Source: an uncultured Bacilli bacterium
GTDB lineage: Bacteria; Bacillota_I; Bacilli_A; RF39; UBA660
DNA: 21,277 nt
Direction: 5' to 3'
NCBI GenBank assembly: GCA_934162325.1
Contig: CAKPIH010000018.1
Coordinates: 1 to 21,277 of the forward strand
The notes beneath the pieces are model-generated. The model made no database searches. It was not told where the DNA came from and saw only the letters and a program-made list of their open reading frames with translations. Numbering within the stretch: position 1 is the first letter of the stretch; each line of letters starts with the position of its first letter. Both the position numbers and the translations under genes were made by a program. This document shows positions 15,153 through 21,251 of this stretch, one piece after another.

Positions 15153-15707
15153 ATGGAAAGTGTAGTAGAAGGACTTTTATATGTTCAAGGTGATCTTGGT
15201 ATTACTTTGAAAGATATTGAGAGAATATTAGAAATTGATGAAGAAGAGGCTAAGAGGATTGTTCTTAGTTTGAAAAATTATTATGATGATAATAAGAGAG
15301 GTCTTAGAATTAATTTTTTAGGTAATACGATTAAACTTACGACTAGAGAAGAGCATAAGGAGTATTATCAGAAGTTACTTGAAGAACCTACTTCGAATTG
15401 TTTATCACAATCGGCTTTAGAGACACTTGCTATTATTGCCTACAATGAACCTATTACGAGGGGGAATGTTGATTCTTTACGAGGAGTGGATTCGGCTTAT
15501 GTTATGAGAAGATTACTAGCTAAAGGACTTATTAAAGAGTGTGGTAAGGCTGATACTATTGGGAGACCTACTTTATATAAGACTACTGATGAGTTTTTGG
15601 ATTATTTTGGGCTTGGTAGTAAGGATGATTTACCTAAAATTGAATTAGATATGGAAGAAAAGGGGACTAAAGATTTATATAATACTATATACAAGGAGGG
15701 GGAATAG
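15153..15707 (+). CDS. scpB: Segregation and condensation protein ScpB
   Basis: A 184-aa protein with two winged-helix domains that dimerises and binds the ScpA kleisin. Landmarks are VEGLLYVQGD at the N-terminus, the SQSALETLAIIAYNEPITRG segment (family signature) around residues 88-107, and GRPTLYKTTDEFLDYFGL near residues 135-152. It sits between scpA (1-base gap) and ruvB (start codon directly after the stop), so the three genes form one tightly packed operon. Confidence 0.93.
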   Translation: MESVVEGLLYVQGDLGITLKDIERILEIDEEEAKRIVLSLKNYYDDNKRGLRINFLGNTIKLTTREEHKEYYQKLLEEPTSNCLSQSALETLAIIAYNEPITRGNVDSLRGVDSAYVMRRLLAKGLIKECGKADTIGRPTLYKTTDEFLDYFGLGSKDDLPKIELDMEEKGTKDLYNTIYKEGE

Positions 15708-16697
15708 ATGAATGATAGAATAATGAGTAGTGAAGAATTTAAAGAGGATAAAGATATGACTATTAGACCGGTATCTTTAGATGAGTATGTTGGTCAAAGT
15801 GAGATTAAAGAGAATTTAGGGGTATTTATTAAGTCTTCAGTTATGAGAGGAGAGACTTTAGATCATATTTTATTATATGGTCCTCCTGGTCTTGGTAAGA
15901 CTACTCTTGCTTATATTATTGCTAATGAACTTGGTACTAATATTAAGACTGCTAGTGGGCCTTCGATTGAGAAAAGTGGGGACTTAGCGGCAATACTATC
16001 TACTTTAGAAGAAGGGGATGTTTTATTTATTGATGAGATTCATAGAATTCCTAGATATATTGAAGAGATTTTATATCCAGCAATGGAAGATTTTTACTTA
16101 GATATAATAGTAGGTAGTGAGGGGTCATCTAGAAATATTAAGATTAATTTACCACATTTTACTTTAGTAGGAGCTACTACTAGAGCGGGAGATTTATCTA
16201 GTCCTTTAAGAGATAGATTTGGTATTATTTCTAAACTTAATTTTTATACTGAAGATGAACTATATCAGATTATTAAGAGAACTTCTAGAGTACTTGATAC
16301 TCCTATTACGGATGATGCTGCTAGAGAACTTGCTAAGAGAAGTAGGGGTACTCCGAGAATTGCTAATAGGTTATTTAAGAGAGTTAGGGATTTTGCTTTG
16401 GTATATGGTGATGGTATTATTAATAAAGAGATTCTTGATAATTCTTTAGATAGATTAAAAGTAGATAAGACTGGTTTAGATGATACTGATTATAATTTAT
16501 TATTGGCTATTGTAGAAAGATTTAATGGGGGACCTGTAGGACTTGAGGCTCTTGCTTCTTCAATTGGAGAAGAGGCTTCTACTATTGAAGATGTATATGA
16601 GCCTTATTTATTACAACAGGGTTATTTAAAGAGAACTGCTAGAGGTAGAGTTGTTACTGATAAGACTTATGAATATTTAGGTATTAAGAAAGATTAA
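15708..16697 (+). CDS. ruvB: Holliday junction branch migration ATPase RuvB
   Basis: A 329-aa AAA+ motor that drives branch migration of Holliday junctions with RuvA. Walker A GPPGLGKT is at 58-65, Walker B FIDEIHR starts at 107, sensor I GATTRAG at 155-161, the arginine finger is R170 (LRDRFG), and sensor II RGTPRIANR at 213-221. The C-terminal winged-helix domain (about 255-329) ends at YLGIKK. AGG encodes the invariant arginines 213 and 221, evidence that AGG is read as Arg here. ATG abuts the scpB stop, with AAGGAGGGGG upstream. RuvA is not adjacent; ruvB linked to scpAB instead of ruvA is less common than the ruvAB pair. Confidence 0.96.
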   Translation: MNDRIMSSEEFKEDKDMTIRPVSLDEYVGQSEIKENLGVFIKSSVMRGETLDHILLYGPPGLGKTTLAYIIANELGTNIKTASGPSIEKSGDLAAILSTLEEGDVLFIDEIHRIPRYIEEILYPAMEDFYLDIIVGSEGSSRNIKINLPHFTLVGATTRAGDLSSPLRDRFGIISKLNFYTEDELYQIIKRTSRVLDTPITDDAARELAKRSRGTPRIANRLFKRVRDFALVYGDGIINKEILDNSLDRLKVDKTGLDDTDYNLLLAIVERFNGGPVGLEALASSIGEEASTIEDVYEPYLLQQGYLKRTARGRVVTDKTYEYLGIKKD

Positions 16698-16703
16698 TAT
16701 GTT

Positions 16704-16735
16704 ATGCCCTACAAGTCTAAGGTCTTGTAGGGTAT
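16704..16735 (+). terminator. Terminator-like hairpin after ruvB
   Basis: A 12-bp stem (16704-16715 with 16724-16735, one G-T pair), 8-nt loop. The following U tract is poor, so it may act as an mRNA 3' stabiliser or weak terminator. Its 3' arm overlaps a second 9-bp hairpin (16734-16742 with 16752-16760). Confidence 0.6.
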
Positions 16736-16818
16736 TTCAAAGCCATTAAGTCTTTGAAATAAAGCTTTTGGTTGTATGTGTAAAAATTTGAAATAACTAC
16801 TGAGTGAGAATGTAATTC

Positions 16819-16898
16819 AACTGCTATAAAAAATGCAACAGTTCAAAGATAAAAAAATAAATTTCAGTTGCTATAAAAAAATGCAACAACTGAAAGAG
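16819..16898 (+). repeat. Two tandem hairpin repeats with matching changes in the arms
   Basis: Two copies of the core TGCTATAAAAAAxTGCAACA, at 16822-16840 and 16869-16888, 47 bp apart. Each sits in its own hairpin: AACTG (16819-16823) with CAGTT (16839-16843), and TTTCAGTTG (16862-16870) with CAACTGAAA (16887-16895). The arm sequences differ between copies but stay complementary. Both 3' sides continue as AAAGA. Possible binding sites or elements of a small RNA; function unknown. Confidence 0.55.
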
Positions 16899-16949
16899 AT
16901 GGTTAATTAAGTAGATTATTATAATTTGAATGATGGAAAACTTGATATA

Positions 16950-16993
16950 ATTTTAACTTGTCGTAAATACTGACAAATTGAAAGAGTTAAAAT
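16950..16993 (+). promoter_or_regulatory. Nested palindrome upstream of the 390-aa gene
   Basis: Outer arms ATTTTAACT (16950-16958) and AGTTAAAAT (16985-16993) enclose an inner TTGTC/GACAA stem. A weak promoter, CTGACA (16970-16975) plus 17 nt plus TAATGA, lies within it, so the palindrome could be an operator. With the hairpin pair before it and scattered short palindromes, nothing else is seen in 16698-17024. Confidence 0.35.
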
Positions 16994-17024
16994 AATGATA
17001 TGTTTATTTAGATGGGAGTGTGTT

Positions 17025-18197
17025 ATGAGAAAATTTAGTTATATTACTGATTATGGTTTAATTAATTCTAGTGTAAGAGGTTATATTACAGAGTTAGAGA
17101 AAGAACTTGCTATGCTTATTGATATGGAAGTTAATAATGGTATTTATATAGATGCTTATAAGAAATTAAAAGAATTTAAGAATAAATATTCTGATTTATA
17201 TGGTATTTATAATAGAATACTAAATGATTTAACTAGTAGTGATAATGTAGAGTATTGTTTTAAGTATGGTAAATATAAAGATGATGCTTCACTAGTAGGA
17301 TTAGAGTTTGAAAAAGATTTAAAAGAAATATTTGAGTTAGAAGAGAAGTGCAGAGACTATTCTGTTAGGTTATGGGAAAGAGATATTACTAATTATGATA
17401 ATATTACTAATGGAGAAGACTTTATGACAGTAATTCATGCTAGTTATTTAGAGCCTGGTGTAAAGGGAGACTCAAATTATCATGATAATCAGTATAGTAA
17501 ACAATACTTATCTTGCTCTTTAATATCAGGTAGAGAACTTAATACTTTTGGAAACACTAAAACATTATTTGTTATGGATGTTAATGGTGATAGTTATATT
17601 GCTTCTTCTTTTGTTGATTCTGTTACTTCAGAAACTACTGAGGCTGATTTTAATACTTTAAAAGAAATTGATGTTAATGGAAATAAACATTATATTAAGG
17701 TTGGTTATACTAATGATATGGAAAGTTCTGTTACTTCAATTAGTAGTCCTAAAATGATAGAAGAATTAAGTATTCAAAGGGAATTAAAAAATAGTGGAGA
17801 GTTATATAGATATAATAGTCAAACTAATGAAGTCGTATTAGATAGAACTAAGACAAGAGCAGTAGGTGCTTTGCTTCTTAGTAATGGATGTGATTTGTTA
17901 CTAGGAGAATATATTAATCTTAAACGAATGGGAATAAGATTTAAATGTATTAATAAGGAATTATATAGACAAAAAAATAATATTCCTCCATATAATGAAG
18001 AAGAGTATAATAAATTTCTTATTAATTTAGATGGTTTAGATGAAGTTATTTCTAGATATAATATTTCAGATGATATACTTAGAGAATACTATTATGAAGT
18101 AGTATTACCTATGAAATATGATGATAATGTTATGAAAGTAATTAATAAAAAGTTTTCTTTATATTTATCAGATATTGAGAGTGGAAAAGGTAAATAG
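17025..18197 (+). CDS. Large hypothetical protein, no family recognised
   Basis: A 390-aa soluble protein without signal peptide or clear transmembrane segment. The N-terminal ~130 residues are helical and charged (probable coiled coil around 15-60). A middle domain has strands such as FMTVIHASYLEPG, KQYLSCSLISGRE, TKTLFVMDVNGDSYIASSFVDSVTSE and HYIKVGYTN, and the C-terminal ~130 residues are helical with DRTKTRAVGALLLSNG. The His-Ala-Ser strand, the Ser-rich strand and later acidic residues loosely recall ADP-ribosyltransferase-like folds, but the match is weak. ATG 17025 has a GGGAG site; the in-frame ATG at 16995 lies at the palindrome edge. Single gene between ruvB and rpsO, probably accessory. 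Codon use resembles neighbours. Confidence 0.65.
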   Translation: MRKFSYITDYGLINSSVRGYITELEKELAMLIDMEVNNGIYIDAYKKLKEFKNKYSDLYGIYNRILNDLTSSDNVEYCFKYGKYKDDASLVGLEFEKDLKEIFELEEKCRDYSVRLWERDITNYDNITNGEDFMTVIHASYLEPGVKGDSNYHDNQYSKQYLSCSLISGRELNTFGNTKTLFVMDVNGDSYIASSFVDSVTSETTEADFNTLKEIDVNGNKHYIKVGYTNDMESSVTSISSPKMIEELSIQRELKNSGELYRYNSQTNEVVLDRTKTRAVGALLLSNGCDLLLGEYINLKRMGIRFKCINKELYRQKNNIPPYNEEEYNKFLINLDGLDEVISRYNISDDILREYYYEVVLPMKYDDNVMKVINKKFSLYLSDIESGKGK

Positions 18198-18252
18198 ATA
18201 GTTAAATGATTTAAGAAAAATAATGAATAGATGAGAAAATTCATAAAAACTA

Positions 18253-18281
18253 TTTACAAATCGTAAAATATAGTGTATTAT
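18253..18281 (+). promoter_or_regulatory. SigA-type promoter of rpsO
   Basis: TTTACA (18253-18258), 17-nt spacer, TATTAT (18276-18281). The predicted transcript start (about 18288) is right before the leader fold. Confidence 0.7.
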
Positions 18282-18287
18282 TAATAT

Positions 18288-18363
18288 GTTCCTTGAACTT
18301 TGTTATTGGTACCTCTTACCATAACTAGGTTAAAGGTGAAAATAAGATAAGGAGGAAAATATA
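18288..18363 (+). promoter_or_regulatory. Structured rpsO leader, possible S15 autoregulatory site
   Basis: Outer pairs CCTT (18291-18294) with AAGG (18333-18336) and AAC (18296-18298) with GTT (18329-18331) enclose a bulged hairpin, GTTAT-T-GGTA (18302-18311) with TACC-ATAAC (18317-18325). AAGGAGG (18349-18355) follows. Several unrelated rpsO leaders bind S15 to repress translation in other bacteria; this fold is inferred by eye and does not match one consensus I can name. Confidence 0.45.
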
Positions 18364-18633
18364 ATGGCTTTAAATAAAGATAAGAAAGCACAAATCATTA
18401 AAGAATTTGCTAGAGATAGTAAAGATACAGGATCTCCTGAAGTACAAATAGCTATTCTTACTAATGAGATTAATGCTTTAACTGAACATCTTAAGAATAA
18501 TAAACAAGATAAGGCTTCTAAGAGAGGACTTTTAATTAAAGTTGGTAAGAGAAGAAGTTTATTAAACTATCTTGTTAAGACTGATGTTAAGAGATACAGA
18601 GATGTAGTTGCAAAATTAGGATTAAGAAAATAA
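18364..18633 (+). CDS. rpsO: 30S ribosomal protein S15
   Basis: An 89-aa S15, the normal length. It binds the central domain of 16S rRNA early in 30S assembly. The family signature is clear: DTGSPEVQIAILTNEINALTEHLK (about 21-44), then DKASKRGLLIKVGKRRSLLNYLVKTD with the conserved basic and RRSLLNYL residues. ATG 18364 has an ideal AAGGAGGAAAATATA leader. It precedes pnp as in most bacteria, with a terminator between them. Confidence 0.97.
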   Translation: MALNKDKKAQIIKEFARDSKDTGSPEVQIAILTNEINALTEHLKNNKQDKASKRGLLIKVGKRRSLLNYLVKTDVKRYRDVVAKLGLRK

Positions 18634-18644
18634 TTAATAAAAGT

Positions 18645-18669
18645 AGGCACTCTTTTTTGAGTGTCTTTA
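18645..18669 (+). terminator. Terminator/attenuator between rpsO and pnp
   Basis: GGCACTC (18646-18652) with GAGTGTC (18659-18665), one G-T pair, TTTTTT loop, then a T-rich tract. It probably lowers pnp relative to rpsO; no separate strong pnp promoter is evident. Confidence 0.75.
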
Positions 18670-18705
18670 ATTTTAAAAAGATAACTGAAATTGGAGGTAG
18701 ATGAT

Positions 18706-20841
18706 ATGGATAAGAAAGTATTTGAGTTAGATTTTTATGGAAGAAAGATAGTAGTAGAACATGGACAAGTTGCTAAACAAGCTGATGGGGCTGTTCTTGT
18801 TAGATATGGGGATACTGTAGTACTAAGTACTGCTGTTGTTAGTAAGAGTGCTAATCTATTATCTGATTTCTTTCCACTTATGGTTTTATACCAAGAAAAG
18901 TTATATTCTGTAGGTAAGATACCTGGAGGATTTATTAAGAGAGAGGGTAGACCTACTGATGCTGCGACACTTGCGGCTCGTATGATTGATAGACCTCTTA
19001 GACCTTTATTTCCTGAGGATTTTAAGAATGAAGTACAAATTGTTAATACAGTGTTATCAGTAGATCAAGATAATTCACCTGAACTTACGGCTTTATTTGG
19101 TTCTTCACTTGCTACTTGTATTAGTAAGATACCTTTTAATGGCCCAGTAGCGGCTGTTAAAGTTGGTAGAGTAGATGGTGAATTTGTTATTAATCCTACT
19201 GTAGAACAAAGTGAGAAATCTGATATTGATCTTACAGTAGCGGGAACAAAGGACGCTATTAACATGGTTGAAGCTGGGGCTAGAGAGGCTTCGGAAGATG
19301 ATATGCTTGAGGCATTAATGTTTGGACATGAGGCTATTAAGAAGTTAATTGCTTTTGAGGAAGAAGTTATTAAGGCTCTTGGCGTAGAAAAGATGGAATA
19401 TGAGAAGTTAGAAATAACTGATGAACTTAGAAGTGAAGTAGATAGTATTGTTAGAGATAGACTTGATAAGGCTCTTAGAATTAAAGATAAGTTAGAAAAA
19501 TATAGTGCTATTGATAACTTAGAAGAAGAAGTAATAGAAAAGTATAAGAGTGAAAATGAAGATACTATGAAGCCTGAGGAATTAAAAGAATTACTTACTA
19601 AGGTGGCTTTAATATTCCATGGTATTGAGTATGAATTATTTAGAAATATTGTTGTTAAAGAGAAGACTAGAGCAGATGGTAGAAAAATGGATGAGATTAG
19701 ACCATTATCTACAGATATTGATTTGTTACCTAGATGTCATGGTAGTGCTTTATTTACTAGAGGACAAACACAAAGTTTAGCTACTGTTACACTTGGAGCA
19801 CTTGGAGAACATCAAATTCTTGATGGTCTTGGAATTGAAGATGCTAAGAGATTTATGCTTCATTATAATTTTCCACCATTCTCAGTAGGTGAAACTGGTA
19901 GATATGGGGCTCCTGGTAGAAGAGAGATTGGTCATGGGGCATTAGGAGAGAGAGCACTTTCTTATGTTATTCCTAGTGAAGAAGAGTTTCCTTATACGAT
20001 AAGAGTTGTTAGTGAAATACTTGAGAGTAATGGTTCTAGTAGTCAGGCTACTATTTGTGCTGGTACGATGGCTCTTATGGCTGCGGGTGTTCCTATTAAG
20101 AAACCGGTAGCGGGTATTGCTATGGGTCTTATTACTCATGAAGATGATTATACTATTCTTACTGATATTCAAGGTATGGAAGATCATCTTGGGGATATGG
20201 ACTTTAAGGTAGCGGGAACTCGTGATGGTATTACTGCTCTTCAAATGGATATTAAGATTGATGGTATTAATAGAGAAATATTAAAAGAAGCTTTAGCACA
20301 AGCTAAGAAGGCTAGATTTGAGATATTAGATGTTATTGAGAAACAAATAGATAAACCTAGAGAAGATGTATCTAAGTATGCTCCTAAGACTGAGGTATTT
20401 ATGATTAATCCGGATAAGATTAAAGATGTTATTGGTCGTGGCGGAGAAATGATTACGAAGATTATATTGGAATGTAGTAATGTTAATACTGTTAATGATA
20501 TTAATGCTGTTAAAGTTGATCTTGAAGATGATGGTAGAGTTATTATTTATCATACTGATAGGGATGTTATTAATAGAACTGCTGATAGGATTAAAGATAT
20601 TGCTAGAGAAGTAGAGATTGGTAAGACTTATACTTGCAGAGTTGTATCTATTCAAGATTTTGGTATCTTTGTTGAATTATGGCCTGGATGTGAAGGACTT
20701 ATTCATGTATCTCAATTAGATACTAAGAGAGTTGATAAACCTAGCGATTTATTTAAAGTAGGAGATGAAGTTATTGCTATTGCTACTGGATATGATAAGA
20801 AGGGTAAACTTAATTTATCAAGAAAGGACTTACTTAAATAA
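18706..20841 (+). CDS. pnp: Polyribonucleotide nucleotidyltransferase (PNPase)
   Basis: A 711-aa phosphorolytic 3'-5' exoribonuclease, the core RNA-decay enzyme of many bacteria. Two RNase PH domains (about 10-220 and 310-540) are joined by a helical domain. Landmarks are GGFIKREGRP in the first PH domain, the second-domain FTRGQTQ and AGTRDGITALQMDIKIDG blocks, the KH GxxG loop (GRGG, 577-580), and the C-terminal S1 domain from about 639 (CRVVSIQDFGIFVEL ... EGLIHVSQL). ATG 18706 is chosen because GGAGGT (18693-18698) precedes it by 7 bases; earlier in-frame starts lie upstream of the site. Length is typical. A terminator overlaps the last codons. Confidence 0.97.
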   Translation: MDKKVFELDFYGRKIVVEHGQVAKQADGAVLVRYGDTVVLSTAVVSKSANLLSDFFPLMVLYQEKLYSVGKIPGGFIKREGRPTDAATLAARMIDRPLRPLFPEDFKNEVQIVNTVLSVDQDNSPELTALFGSSLATCISKIPFNGPVAAVKVGRVDGEFVINPTVEQSEKSDIDLTVAGTKDAINMVEAGAREASEDDMLEALMFGHEAIKKLIAFEEEVIKALGVEKMEYEKLEITDELRSEVDSIVRDRLDKALRIKDKLEKYSAIDNLEEEVIEKYKSENEDTMKPEELKELLTKVALIFHGIEYELFRNIVVKEKTRADGRKMDEIRPLSTDIDLLPRCHGSALFTRGQTQSLATVTLGALGEHQILDGLGIEDAKRFMLHYNFPPFSVGETGRYGAPGRREIGHGALGERALSYVIPSEEEFPYTIRVVSEILESNGSSSQATICAGTMALMAAGVPIKKPVAGIAMGLITHEDDYTILTDIQGMEDHLGDMDFKVAGTRDGITALQMDIKIDGINREILKEALAQAKKARFEILDVIEKQIDKPREDVSKYAPKTEVFMINPDKIKDVIGRGGEMITKIILECSNVNTVNDINAVKVDLEDDGRVIIYHTDRDVINRTADRIKDIAREVEIGKTYTCRVVSIQDFGIFVELWPGCEGLIHVSQLDTKRVDKPSDLFKVGDEVIAIATGYDKKGKLNLSRKDLLK

Positions 20842-20850
20842 GTTCTTTTT
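20825..20850 (+). terminator. Intrinsic terminator of pnp
   Basis: GGACTTA (20826-20832) with TAAGTTC (20839-20845), then TTTTT. The pnp stop is inside the stem. Confidence 0.75.
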
Positions 20851-20892
20851 CTTTATCCACTTCAATCTTAAGTAAACTTAAGTTTTACGTGG

Positions 20893-20925
20893 TATAATAG
20901 AGCTTATATAATAGTCTCTATTATA
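20893..20925. repeat. Perfect 10-bp palindrome containing a -10-like box
   Basis: TATAATAGAG (20893-20902) and CTCTATTATA (20916-20925) with a 13-nt centre. Both arms contain a TATAAT-like hexamer facing outward-in. It could be an operator, a divergent promoter pair or a decayed hairpin element. Confidence 0.4.
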
Positions 20926-20970
20926 AACAATTGTATGTATATATAAAATAAAAATAATAGCCATATTATA

Positions 20971-20999
20971 TTGACTATTAGGTGTAATTATAGTACAAT
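20971..20999 (+). promoter_or_regulatory. Near-consensus SigA-type promoter of the toxin-like RNA
   Basis: TTGACT (20971-20976), 17-nt spacer, TACAAT (20994-20999). Seven bases on lies G21006, the first base of the 5' pairing arm, so the RNA should begin exactly with the arm. Confidence 0.85.
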
Positions 21000-21029
21000 T
21001 ATCTAGGTAACACCGATAAGGGTTGTTCT

Positions 21030-21057
21030 CTCCTTTTTTAAGTATTTAAGGAAGGAG
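21030..21057 (+). promoter_or_regulatory. Hairpin sequestering the leader ORF ribosome binding site
   Basis: A 12-bp stem (21030-21041 with 21046-21057, two G-U pairs), GTAT loop. It buries AAGGAAGGAG. Its 5' strand (CTCC, 21030-21033) is also needed for the long-range 5'-3' stem, so the two folds exclude each other. Confidence 0.6.
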
Positions 21058-21064
21058 TGATGCT

Positions 21065-21109
21065 ATGCTGAAAAAACAAACAGAAATGGGGGTTTTAGTA
21101 AGTGAATGA
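21065..21109 (+). CDS. 14-codon leader ORF overlapping the toxin-like ORF
   Basis: MLKKQTEMGVLVSE, starting at ATG 21065, seven bases after GGAG (21054-21057), and ending in TGA at 21107-21109. It is the only ORF here with a strong ribosome binding site. Its last codons overlap the GTG start of the next frame (21102), the arrangement of mok over hok, suggesting translational coupling. If TGA were read through it would continue to 21156-21158 (TAG). Confidence 0.45.
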   Translation: MLKKQTEMGVLVSE

Positions 21110-21176
21110 AGTCATACTAATAATATGGCTTACTTTAGTTACACTATACTTAATAGATAGTCGTAACCATAGATAA
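21102..21176 (+). CDS. 24-aa hydrophobic peptide, candidate type I toxin
   Basis: Starts at GTG 21102 (an in-frame TAA lies directly upstream, so it cannot start earlier) and stops at TAA 21174. The peptide has a short acidic-polar N-terminus (MNE), a hydrophobic stretch with one Trp (VILIIWLTLVTLYLI), and a polar basic tail (DSRNHR). This topology resembles Fst/Ldr-type and Hol_Tox-type toxins, some of which end in a similar Y(W)LxxRN tail, but it lacks the central Pro of Fst. No strong ribosome binding site of its own; GGGGG at 21088-21092 is weak, fitting coupling to the leader ORF. Too short for any statistical test by eye. Confidence 0.4.
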   Translation: MNEVILIIWLTLVTLYLIDSRNHR

Positions 21177-21205
21177 AAAAATGAGCACCCTTCAGGGGGG
21201 TGCTC
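21175..21205 (-). terminator. Minus-strand intrinsic terminator inside the locus
   Basis: Perfect 8-bp stem GAGCACCC (21183-21190) with GGGTGCTC (21198-21205); on the minus strand it runs into seven T. On the plus strand no T-run follows, so it is essentially unidirectional. Confidence 0.8.
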
Positions 21206-21251
21206 TATAACAAAATTATGGAGAGAACACCTTTGACGATAGGTGTTACCC
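21175..21251 (-). ncRNA. Candidate antisense RNA of about 77 nt
   Basis: On the minus strand a strong terminator (hairpin 21205-21183 followed by seven T, 21181-21175) must end an RNA entering from the right. A -10-like CATAAT (minus strand, 21263-21258) puts the start at about 21251, the first base of the right repeat arm. The -35 would lie beyond the window. Such an RNA would be complementary to the 3' third of the toxin-like mRNA, including its 3' pairing arm and the toxin stop codon. Confidence 0.45.

Larger units (their letters stand above)
21006..21250. repeat. Inverted repeats bounding the toxin-like locus
   Basis: Left arm 21006-21033, right arm 21220-21250, 21 paired positions in two blocks separated by unrelated spacers (6 and 10 nt). 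Read on opposite strands, both give GGTAACACC-N-GGT(T)GTTCTCTCC, so convergent transcripts would have the same 5' sequence. Confidence 0.8.

Noticed and set aside
16338..16380. AGG reassigned away from Arg, as reported for some uncultured Bacilli
   Set aside because: AGG encodes the invariant arginines of the RuvB RGTPRIANR motif, so it is read as Arg.
16219..16449. Second frame inside ruvB
   Set aside because: Alternate-frame shadow of ruvB with Leu-rich repetitive composition.
16819..16898. CRISPR array
   Set aside because: Only two imperfect copies, with complementary arms changing between copies and no uniform repeat/spacer pattern or cas genes.
21006..21250. MITE or other transposon-like element with terminal inverted repeats
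   Set aside because: No target-site duplication is visible, and the precise fit of promoter start, SD hairpin and minus-strand terminator is better explained by a regulated RNA locus. Other genomic copies would reopen this.
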